In this document: one piece after another, positions 1 to 5,177 of the stretch | Numbering within the stretch: the stretch's first letter is position 1 | Layout of the letters: each line of letters begins with the position of its first letter | NCBI GenBank assembly: GCA_012961365.1 | Contig: DTZN01000081.1 | Coordinates: 1-9,140 of the forward strand | From: Hydrogenothermaceae bacterium | GTDB lineage: Bacteria > Aquificota > Aquificia > Aquificales > Hydrogenothermaceae | Reading direction: 5' to 3' | DNA length: 9,140 bases | Made by a program: the position numbers and the translations under genes | The notes under the pieces: model-generated | Databases searched by the model: none | Told to the model about the DNA's origin: nothing | What the model saw: only the letters and a program-made list of their open reading frames with translations

Positions 1-382
1 AATTCATTTCAAAAGTTCCAGCCATCCAGCATATAACTTTATAAGGAACAGGAGTTAATGCTCCAACTAAAATTGCGTAGATGCCGTATTTGTTAAATAA
101 TTCTTCGCCTTTTTGATAATAGTGTTCTTTTATAATTTTCTTTGCGACAGGTTCTCCTAAGAATTTTCCTAAAAAATAACCAACACTACCCCCTAAAACG
201 CTAGCTACTGCTGCAATAAACGCAGATATAAAAGGGCTTAAACCAAAGGCAGTGGCTCCTGTTATAAATGGGTCAGGGGGAACTGGTTGTATTATACTTT
301 CTGTAAAGGAAATGATAAATATTCCTAAATATCCGTATTCTAAAACTATACTTTTTGCAAACTCTTTAAATGTTTCAAACAT
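1..382 (-). CDS. DedA/YqaA-family (VTT domain) inner-membrane protein, C-terminus cut by window edge
   Basis: Translating the minus strand from the ATG at 382 gives 127 codons that are still open at base 2, so this is the N-terminal part of a longer protein. Seen: a hydrophobic segment at residues 15-31 (YGYLGIFIISFTES), the re-entrant-loop-like stretch QPVPPDPFITGA (32-43), a glycine-rich small-residue segment (GGSVGYFLGKFLGE, 64-77), and LTPVPYKVICWMAG (109-122). This order (E..P.P, then G...GY..G...G, then G..TPVPYK...AG) is typical of the YqaA branch of the DedA/SNARE-associated (VTT) family. DedA proteins are polytopic inner-membrane proteins, some of which move undecaprenyl phosphate or other lipids; the substrate here is unknown. 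The start is supported by the family N-terminus; no good Shine-Dalgarno is visible. A GTG at 409 would add nine residues. Family call fairly sure, function not. Confidence 0.8.
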   Translation of the reverse strand, partial: MFETFKEFAKSIVLEYGYLGIFIISFTESIIQPVPPDPFITGATAFGLSPFISAFIAAVASVLGGSVGYFLGKFLGEPVAKKIIKEHYYQKGEELFNKYGIYAILVGALTPVPYKVICWMAGTFEMN

Positions 383-393
383 CGCTTTATAAT
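365..393 (+). promoter_or_regulatory. Predicted sigma-70 promoter of the lipoprotein operon
   Basis: A -35-like TTTAAA at 365-370 and a perfect -10 TATAAT at 388-393 are separated by 17 bases. Transcription would start near 400, about 46 bases before the ATG at 446. The -35 lies inside the first codons of the divergent DedA gene. The same TTTAAA-17 layout is seen at the rpsB promoter in this window. This is a prediction from sequence alone. Confidence 0.5.
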
Positions 394-445
394 CATAATT
401 GATATTCACTACATAATACAAGACCCAAATGAAAGGTAAAATTTT

Positions 446-1315
446 ATGCATAGATTTTTATTTGTAATTTTTTTGCTAATCTTTAGCTCCTGTACGAAAA
501 AAGATATATCTCCTATATATGGTAAGATTACACTTATCGATAGACAGATAGCAAGTATTCCAAGCATATGCAAGAGAGAATACAGGAAAATTACAAAACC
601 ACCTGTTGTTGCTATTGTAGATTTTACAAACAATACTACATTTGATACTGCATCATTAAAAGACATATATGGAAATATAAACTATAGACAATCCACCGTT
701 GGTGAGATTGTAGGAATAAGAGGTAATAATATAGGTGTTGGAGTTTATAGAAAAAGAACTATTGGAAATATAGATGTTTTTTTGCAAAACATTAATTTAA
801 CAGTTAAAATACTAGACACACAAACAGGACAAGTTATTTTCTCAAAAGACATAGAAGGAAGAGCCACTATAGGAAAAGTTCCTATACTAACATATGATGC
901 AATAATAGGAGGAATAAAGCTTGCAACAAAAGAAGCAATAAAAAAAGCCAAGCTTGATTTATCTAAATATTTTTCTGTCAAAGGATATATTCTTCAAATA
1001 AGAACTTTACCTAAAGAAGAAAAAAGATTTGCATTAATAAACCTAGGTTCAAAACAAGAGGTAAAAGCAGGAGATAAATTTATAATTTATATGTTTGATG
1101 TTATTGAAGATCCTATATCTGGGAAAAAAGAATGTTTAAAAATAAAACTACCTGTTTATCTTGAGGTAACAAATTATGTCCAAAATAATAGCAGCTGGAC
1201 TAATATAGAAAGAGATGAAAAAGACATAAAAAGGGTAAAAATTAGACATCTAGTAGAAAAAATAGCAGAAAAAAAGGAAAAATATCAAAACTTTTTGGCT
1301 TTTAAAAAGGAGTAA
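446..1315 (+). CDS. CsgG-like outer-membrane lipoprotein with FlgT-C-like tail
   Basis: The 289-residue product starts with a lipoprotein signal: a hydrophobic stretch and FSSC, with Cys16 as the lipidation site (the -3 residue Phe is slightly unusual). Residues 53-63 (PVVAIVDFTNN) resemble the first strand of the CsgG/FlgO-type fold. Residues 83-140 (GEIVGI, a GVGV segment, then NLTVKILDTQTGQVIFS) resemble the second half of CsgG-like domains. Residues 178-243 (KGYILQIRT, ALINLGSKQEVKAGDKF, then EDPISGKK) resemble the FlgT C-terminal domain. Only about 25 residues separate the two CsgG-like parts, so the usual middle of the domain appears to be missing. The tail is Lys/Glu-rich. The start has AAAGG at 432-436. 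Its stop overlaps the Shine-Dalgarno region of the next gene, so the three genes form one operon. A structural envelope role, possibly flagellar, is inferred. Confidence 0.7.
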   Translation: MHRFLFVIFLLIFSSCTKKDISPIYGKITLIDRQIASIPSICKREYRKITKPPVVAIVDFTNNTTFDTASLKDIYGNINYRQSTVGEIVGIRGNNIGVGVYRKRTIGNIDVFLQNINLTVKILDTQTGQVIFSKDIEGRATIGKVPILTYDAIIGGIKLATKEAIKKAKLDLSKYFSVKGYILQIRTLPKEEKRFALINLGSKQEVKAGDKFIIYMFDVIEDPISGKKECLKIKLPVYLEVTNYVQNNSSWTNIERDEKDIKRVKIRHLVEKIAEKKEKYQNFLAFKKE

Positions 1316-1321
1316 AATAGT

Positions 1322-2433
1322 ATGAGATATATTTTAGTTCTTTTTTTATTTTTATAACTTTTAATTTCACTAAAGCTACTGAAACTCCTAAATGTATTCC
1401 TGCTATAGGTGTAGGTGAAGCAATGATCACAAAAGATTATCTTTCTGCAAAATCAGAAGCTATCATGAGGGCTAAGTGGGATGCTATAGAAAAAGCACTT
1501 GGAACAGATATTCAAGTAAAAGATATTGTGGAAAATTTTAAGCTTCTAGATGAAGTAATACTAAAAGATATAAAAGGATTTATTAAAGATATGAAAATAG
1601 TTAAAGAAGAAAACTTTGGAAATTTTATTAGAGTTTATATCAAAACATGTGTATATCCTAAAAAAGCAGAGGAAACATTGGCTTTACTGACAAGAGAAAC
1701 GGCTATAAGTATACTTTTTCTTATTGAAGATAAAGGGCAGATTTATATTGATAAATCAAATCCTTTGATAATTTCCTTAACTAAGGAACTTTTAAATCAG
1801 GGATTTCAAATATATGATTTATCAAAATCTAGAAAAATTTCTCCAAAAAATATTAAAAGTTCTATAGACAGTAGGAACCTTTCATATTTGGAATATATAC
1901 TAAAAAAAAGCTTATCAAAAGCTTTAGTAATAGGAAAAGTAAACTTTATTACTTTATCAAAAGCCGGACAAAATATAGGTTATGGTATAAAAAGTTCTTT
2001 ATATTTTATTAGAGCATACGCAAACTATTATATTTTCATAAAAAATAAAGAATATGTAAAAATTCTTGCATCAGGAATAGTTAGTTCGAAAGGTTTTGGT
2101 TTTACAGAAGAAGCAGCAAAACAAAAAGCACTACTAAGATTATCAGAGCTATTAACAAATGAAATAATGCGTAATCTAAATAAATATACACTTTTTAAGT
2201 ATAATGTAATCACATTAATAGTAGAAGATGTTTATTCTGTTTCTGAGAATTTTAAAATAAAGGAAAAACTTCAAAAATTACCTTGGGTAAAATCTGTTGT
2301 TGATTTAGGAATAGGTAAATTTAAAGTTGAGTATCTGGAAAATCCTATATATTTAGCAAATGCTTTAGAAAATAATCTAAATTACAAAGTAAAAGAATTT
2401 TCACCTACAAAAATAGTAATTGAAGTTAATTAA
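1322..2433 (+). CDS. FlgT-like secreted protein; start and body out of frame at a T7 run
   Basis: The best start is the ATG at 1322, preceded by AAGGAG at 1307-1312 with a 9-base spacer. It reads MRYILVLFLFL and then hits TAA at 1355. The main frame, shifted by one base, is open from 1321 to 2433 but has no ATG until 1423 (336 residues from there). Reading one extra T in the run at 1341-1347 joins them into about 370 residues with a clean signal peptide (MRYILVLFFIFITFNFTKA, cleavage after Ala19). Counted from the 1423 Met, residues 1-80 resemble the FlgT N-terminal domain (YLSAKSEAIMRAKWDAIEKA, GFIKDMKIVKEE, VYIKTCVYP). Residues 95-250 form an alpha/beta middle domain (ISILFLIED, LVIGKVNF, EEAAKQKALLRL). 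Residues 261-336 form a small C-terminal alpha/beta domain. The body has no internal stops, so it is under selection or recently broken. The product is probably periplasmic. Alternatives are a sequencing error, phase variation or programmed slippage. Confidence 0.65.
1341..1347 (+). other. T7 homopolymer where the signal-peptide frame breaks
   Basis: Seven consecutive T residues lie in codons 7-9 of the frame starting at 1322. With seven T the frame stops at 1355-1357; with eight it continues into the FlgT-like body. The run is therefore the likeliest site of the indel, or of polymerase or ribosome slippage. Other nearby T runs (1351-1353, 1359-1362) are shorter. Confidence 0.6.
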
Positions 2434-2449
2434 AAAGGAGGTAAATAGT

Positions 2450-3061
2450 ATGAGTATGAAAAAAAACTTAGTAGTAGGACTATTTGCAATGATTTTAGCT
2501 TTATTTATCGCTTCTTGTAGTAAAAAAGAGGTTTCTCAAAAAGCAGAACCTGTAAAGAAAATTCAAAATTCAAAGTGGGAAAATGAGTTTAAAAATGCAC
2601 CTGCATGGGTTTTAAATCCCGAAAGTATAGGAGGATTAGCTGCTGTAGGTTCAGCTAAAATTGGAAAAGCTGGTATACAGTTTGCTAGAGTCGAAGCTTT
2701 AGCTAATGCTAGAGATGAACTTGCTAGACAAATAAGTGTAAAAGTGAAAAATATGGTGAAAAATTTTACACAGGTTACAGGTGTTGGAGATGAAGAATCA
2801 GTAGATAAAGTATCTGTTCAGGTGTCCAAACAAATTACATCTCAAGCTTTACAAGGCTCAAGACAAAAAGATATGTGGATATCTCCTAGTGGAACTTTAT
2901 ATGTCCTCGTAATAGTTGACCCTGAAAGTGTTAAAGAACTTGTAAAACAGCAAACTTTAACAAGTTTCAAAAAGGATAAGGCCTTATGGCAACAGTTTCA
3001 AGCAAAAAAAGCTTACGAAGAATTAGAAAAAGAAATTCAAAAAGAGTTTGATAGACAATAA
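2450..3061 (+). CDS. LPP20/FlgP-family outer-membrane lipoprotein
   Basis: The 203-residue product begins at the ATG at 2450, chosen because AAGGAGG (2435-2441) sits 8 bases upstream. An upstream in-frame ATG at 2420 lies inside the previous gene and would spoil the signal peptide. Seen: basic N-terminus (MKKN), hydrophobic core, and lipobox IASC with Cys23 as the lipidated residue. Ser at +2 fits outer-membrane sorting by the E. coli Lol rule. After a Lys-rich linker come PAWVLNP (51-57), LAAVGSAKIGKAGIQFARVE (63-82) and ALANARDELARQI (83-95), the hallmarks of the LPP20 family. That family includes Helicobacter LPP20 and FlgP, a lipoprotein of the flagellar basal disk/H-ring region in Vibrio and Campylobacter. 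The C-terminus (170-203) is a charged, probably coiled helix. It is the last gene of the operon and is followed at once by a terminator. Family call is good; flagellar role is inferred. Confidence 0.82.
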   Translation: MSMKKNLVVGLFAMILALFIASCSKKEVSQKAEPVKKIQNSKWENEFKNAPAWVLNPESIGGLAAVGSAKIGKAGIQFARVEALANARDELARQISVKVKNMVKNFTQVTGVGDEESVDKVSVQVSKQITSQALQGSRQKDMWISPSGTLYVLVIVDPESVKELVKQQTLTSFKKDKALWQQFQAKKAYEELEKEIQKEFDRQ

Positions 3062-3069
3062 AATAATAT

Positions 3070-3102
3070 AAGGGGAAAGGATTAATTCCCCTTTTGCTTT
3101 TT
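3070..3102 (+). terminator. Intrinsic terminator between convergent operons
   Basis: An 8-bp stem (3070-3077 with 3086-3093, containing GGGG/CCCC) encloses an 8-base loop, and TTTTGCTTTTT follows on the plus strand. It lies 8 bases after the LPP20 stop. On the minus strand the same stem overlaps the last codons of the thioredoxin-like gene, whose TAA sits in the loop. The minus-strand side is followed by only a broken T-rich stretch, so termination in that direction is less certain. Confidence 0.75.
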
Positions 3103-3573
3103 ATACTTTTCTAAAGCTTCATTTAAAAATTTTCTTAAGTTTTCTTCTGTAATAGCTCCATATACGATAACTAACTTTTTACCTTTAGGAGTAATTATAT
3201 AGGTTGTTGGAGTTCCAGGAACAGGGAATCTAATTTGGTTTATTTTATTATTTGAATATATAGGAAACTCTTTATCTGAAAAATTATTTTTTTTAGAATC
3301 TATAGCTATTCCAACAAGGTAAAATTTATCTTCATATTTTTCTTCCTTTAAAACTTTTTTTAGGATAGGTATTTCCTCCATACAAGCAGAACAACTATAT
3401 GCCATAAAATTTAAAATGATTATTTTATCTTCAGGCAAAGGAATAATATTTCCCTCATAATCAATAACAATTGCTTTTTTAGGTAAATTAGATACTTTTT
3501 TTTCTTCTTTTTTATCACAAGAGGCAATAGTAAATAAAAAAAACGAAGAAAAAACTAACAAAAAACTTCTCAT
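3082..3573 (-). CDS. TlpA/ResA-like thioredoxin-fold lipoprotein
   Basis: This is a 163-residue periplasm-facing thiol-disulfide oxidoreductase. Seen: signal sequence ending in the lipobox IASC with Cys19; a thioredoxin fold starting near IIILNFMAYS (51-60); active site CSAC (Cys61 and Cys64); the following helix EEIPILKKVLKEE; and the cis-proline loop PGTPTTYIITPKGK (119-132), with Thr121-Pro122, as in TlpA, ResA and CcmG. Asp20 at +2 is the classic inner-membrane retention signal in E. coli, so the protein is probably anchored to the outer face of the inner membrane. Family members reduce apocytochrome c or other envelope thiols; the partner here is not shown. The ATG overlaps the stop of the upstream gene (TAATG), with AGGAGA at 3581-3586 as ribosome-binding site, so the genes are translationally coupled. 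Length and motifs are complete. Confidence 0.85.
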   Translation of the reverse strand: MRSFLLVFSSFFLFTIASCDKKEEKKVSNLPKKAIVIDYEGNIIPLPEDKIIILNFMAYSCSACMEEIPILKKVLKEEKYEDKFYLVGIAIDSKKNNFSDKEFPIYSNNKINQIRFPVPGTPTTYIITPKGKKLVIVYGAITEENLRKFLNEALEKYKKQKGN

Positions 3574-3986
3574 TAAACCTTCTCCTGAACTCTTAAAACT
3601 TTGCCATAAAAATCCAAAGAATTAACTATAGATTTATCTACCTTTGTAGTTCTTTCATCTTTTGCATCTCTAAGGTAAACTTTTTCATTTTCTATTTTTA
3701 GGAATTTAAATAATCCCCATTTTCCTTTTTCTTTGAAAAAAACAATATCCCCTTCTTGAGGCTTTAAAGGAGGTATTTTACCAACTAATACCCATATATC
3801 TCTTATTTTTAACCAAAATGTATTTTCTTTAAAATTCTCAATACTTTCAACTAAAACTAAAGGTGTTTCTATATCTTTTAAATTTTCTATTTTATTTTCT
3901 TCAACAAGTTCAAAAGCTTTTAAAAAAACTGTTGGTATCCTATTTTGAGGATTTTCTAGGTGCTTTTCTTGTTGGTATGATTGCAT
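3573..3986 (-). CDS. Hypothetical protein resembling LexA/S24 peptidase fold without catalytic Ser
   Basis: The 137-residue product has no signal peptide or membrane segment. Residues 57-133 follow the course of a LexA/S24-like beta domain: FWLKIRDIWV where such proteins have F.LKV.GDSM, then QEGDIVFFKEKGKWGLFKFL (77-96), KVYLRDAKDE (102-111) and FYGKVLRV (126-133). The match to LexA's TVKRL..GNKV.LLPEN...I.G.V segment puts Lys94 at the position of the catalytic lysine, but the GDSM serine is replaced (Asp63-Ile64-Trp65). No DNA-binding domain is visible in the N-terminal 56 residues. The likeness was judged by eye and could be misleading. The only ATG (3986) overlaps the upstream gene by 47 bases; no in-frame GTG or TTG start was found after it in the N-terminal stretch, and its Shine-Dalgarno is weak. 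Second gene of the operon with the thioredoxin-like lipoprotein; function unknown. Confidence 0.65.
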   Translation of the reverse strand: MQSYQQEKHLENPQNRIPTVFLKAFELVEENKIENLKDIETPLVLVESIENFKENTFWLKIRDIWVLVGKIPPLKPQEGDIVFFKEKGKWGLFKFLKIENEKVYLRDAKDERTTKVDKSIVNSLDFYGKVLRVQEKV

Positions 3987-4203
3987 TTCTAGCCTGCTCT
4001 TTTAGTATGTTTATAGATTGTGCAGTCATAAAAAACGCATGTTCAAGATTTATCAAGGCTGCTTGCAAATCTTTATCTTCTGTTTCAAATCTCATTTGTC
4101 TTAATTCCTTGTGAAGCTCATCTAAAGCTGTTCCAAGCTCAAATGCAAATGTAAAAACTCTTGCAACAAAATCCTCAAGATGAGCCTTTTCTTCTTTTGT
4201 CAT
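3940..4203 (-). CDS. Hypothetical small helical protein, first gene of operon
   Basis: The 87-residue product is not one I recognise. It is predicted mainly alpha-helical: residues 3-40 (EEKAHLEDFVARVFTFAFEL and LDELHKELRQMRFE) and 46-72 (LQAALINLEHAFFMTAQSIN) show heptad-like spacing of Leu, Phe and Ala, suggesting a two- or three-helix bundle. A short basic tail follows (TRKAPRKSSK). There is no signal peptide, cysteine or obvious catalytic motif. AGAGG lies 7 bases before the ATG, and an extended -10 promoter lies about 30 bases upstream, so this is the leader gene of the minus-strand operon. The composition matches its neighbours. The coding end overlaps the next gene by 47 bases, implying coupled translation. 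Confidence 0.7.
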   Translation of the reverse strand: MTKEEKAHLEDFVARVFTFAFELGTALDELHKELRQMRFETEDKDLQAALINLEHAFFMTAQSINILKEQARNAIIPTRKAPRKSSK

Positions 4204-4232
4204 TTATATACCTCTAAAAATTTTTTGAAGAT

Positions 4233-4241
4233 ATTATATCA
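4233..4241 (-). promoter_or_regulatory. Extended -10 promoter of the minus-strand operon
   Basis: Read on the minus strand this is TGATATAAT, a perfect extended -10 (TGn plus TATAAT), 30 bases from the ATG at 4203. No good -35 is found 16-18 bases upstream, as is common for extended -10 promoters. Transcription would start near 4226. Confidence 0.5.
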
Positions 4242-4281
4242 TCAAATATTTTCTTTTAAGTGATAATAAACATATTTAAGC

Positions 4282-4296
4282 TATAAAAATTTTATA
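4282..4296. promoter_or_regulatory. AT-rich palindrome upstream of the hsp20 promoter
   Basis: TATAAAA-A-TTTTATA is a perfect 7+7 palindrome around a central base, ending 7 bases before the hsp20 -35 box. Its position fits an alpha-subunit UP element; its symmetry could also make it an operator for a dimeric regulator. In DNA this AT-rich, chance palindromes occur. Confidence 0.3.
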
Positions 4297-4303
4297 AAAA
4301 TAC

Positions 4304-4332
4304 TTGACAAAATTTTAGTATGATATTATAAT
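4304..4332 (+). promoter_or_regulatory. Consensus sigma-70 promoter of hsp20
   Basis: TTGACA (4304-4309) and TATAAT (4327-4332) are both perfect, with the ideal 17-base spacer. Transcription would begin near 4339, giving a leader of about 28 bases. No CIRCE element (TTAGCACTC...GAGTGCTAA) is present in this intergenic region. Confidence 0.85.
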
Positions 4333-4366
4333 ATAATTGCAAATTAAAAAAAGGGAGGTTAGAAAA

Positions 4367-4828
4367 ATGGAAAGAAGAAATTTACCAACTTTTACAGGAG
4401 GAGTTTGGAATCCATTTAGGGAAATTGCAAGAATAGAAAATGAGCTAAATAAGTTAATTGGAGAGGTTATGCCTGTTATGAAGCAAGTTCCAGCAGAAGT
4501 TCAAGTATGGGCTCCAAGAGTAGATGTGTATGAAAAAGACAGTAATGTGATTATTGAGGCTGAAATACCAGGAGCTAAAAAAGATGATATAGAAGTGAAA
4601 ATAAAAGATAATGCAGTAGTTATAAAAGGAGAAGTTAAAAAAGAGGAAGAGAAGAAAGAAGAAAATTATTATAGAAGCGAAAGATTTTACGGAGTATTTG
4701 AAAGAGTAATTCCTCTACCAGTTGAAGTAAAAGCAGAAGAAGCAAAAGCTGAAATCAAAGATGGTATTTTAAAACTAACTATTCCAAAAGCAACTGCAGA
4801 AAAAGAAGTAAAAGTTAGTATAGAGTAA
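4367..4828 (+). CDS. Small heat shock protein, Hsp20/alpha-crystallin family
   Basis: The 153-residue product is an ATP-independent holdase chaperone that forms large cytoplasmic oligomers. The ATG at 4367 is chosen because GGGAGG (4353-4358) lies 8 bases upstream; an in-frame ATG at 4337 lies before that site and inside the expected transcription start region. Seen: a short N-terminal arm with NPFREIARIENELNKLIGE (15-33); an alpha-crystallin domain from about WAPRVDVYE (48-56) to 141, including IPGAKKDDIEVKIKDNAVVI (67-86), the dimerisation loop YRSERFYGVFERVIPLP (102-118) and AEIKDGILKLTIPK (128-141); and a short tail with VKVSI, close to the IXI motif that packs onto a neighbouring subunit. 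Length is typical. It is transcribed alone: own promoter, own terminator. Confidence 0.95.
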   Translation: MERRNLPTFTGGVWNPFREIARIENELNKLIGEVMPVMKQVPAEVQVWAPRVDVYEKDSNVIIEAEIPGAKKDDIEVKIKDNAVVIKGEVKKEEEKKEENYYRSERFYGVFERVIPLPVEVKAEEAKAEIKDGILKLTIPKATAEKEVKVSIE

Positions 4829-4839
4829 TATGTAAACAA

Positions 4840-4866
4840 AGGGGAGTTTTCCTCCCCTATTTTTTG
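4840..4866 (+). terminator. Intrinsic terminator of hsp20
   Basis: A 7-bp GC-rich stem (4840-4846 AGGGGAG with 4852-4858 CTCCCCT) closes a 5-base loop and is followed by ATTTTTT. It starts 12 bases after the hsp20 stop. The plus-strand genes beyond it need read-through or a promoter of their own. Confidence 0.88.
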
Positions 4867-4879
4867 TTAAAATAAATGT

Positions 4880-5152
4880 ATGCTTAAAATATACCATTAC
4901 GATGAAGAAAACTTTCATATAGTCTTTAGGATAGAAGCAGAAGAAGGGATAAAAATAATATCAAAAATTTTAGCCCGCATAAAAGATGATTTTTATATTG
5001 ATTGGCTTTATACCTTAGAAGAATTAAATGATAGAAATCCAATTTTATTTAAAAAAATAGATATAAAAAAAATATCTAGTGGAGCAAAAAGTTATATTCT
5101 TATTACACCTGATAGTAAAGAAATAGAAATTTTAGCATTAATTCCTGTATAA
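4880..5152 (+). CDS. Hypothetical 90-residue protein upstream of trpE
   Basis: I do not recognise this protein. It is acidic and soluble, with strand-like segments (MLKIYHY, FHIVFRIEAE, KSYILITP, IEILALIPV) flanking a helical middle (IKIISKILARIKDDFYIDWL), so a small alpha/beta fold is likely. There is no signal peptide, membrane helix, cysteine or known motif. It starts only 13 bases after the hsp20 terminator and lacks a clear Shine-Dalgarno. TAAAAT at 4868-4873 could be a -10 for a very short or leaderless transcript, but no matching -35 is seen. Its stop is 25 bases before trpE, so it probably leads a two-gene unit with it. No link to tryptophan synthesis can be read from the sequence. 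Codon use resembles the neighbours, which supports it being real. Confidence 0.62.
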   Translation: MLKIYHYDEENFHIVFRIEAEEGIKIISKILARIKDDFYIDWLYTLEELNDRNPILFKKIDIKKISSGAKSYILITPDSKEIEILALIPV

Positions 5153-5177
5153 TTTTCTTAAAAAAACTGGAGATAAA

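Noticed and set aside
409..981. Minus-strand open frames opposite the CsgG-like lipoprotein gene (409-666 and 745-981)
   Set aside because: They are antisense to a gene with a signal peptide, ribosome-binding site and domain matches, and show no family likeness of their own.
3863..4114. Plus-strand 83-codon open frame with hydrophobic stretches
   Set aside because: It is antisense to two minus-strand genes of an operon with promoter and ribosome-binding sites; its hydrophobicity comes from reading Lys/Glu codons backwards.
4204..4366. CIRCE/HrcA operator at hsp20
   Set aside because: No TTAGCACTC-N9-GAGTGCTAA or close variant is present.
5153..5177. Possible trp attenuator or leader peptide before trpE
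   Set aside because: Only 25 AT-rich bases lie between the orphan gene and trpE, with no Trp codons in tandem and no competing hairpins.
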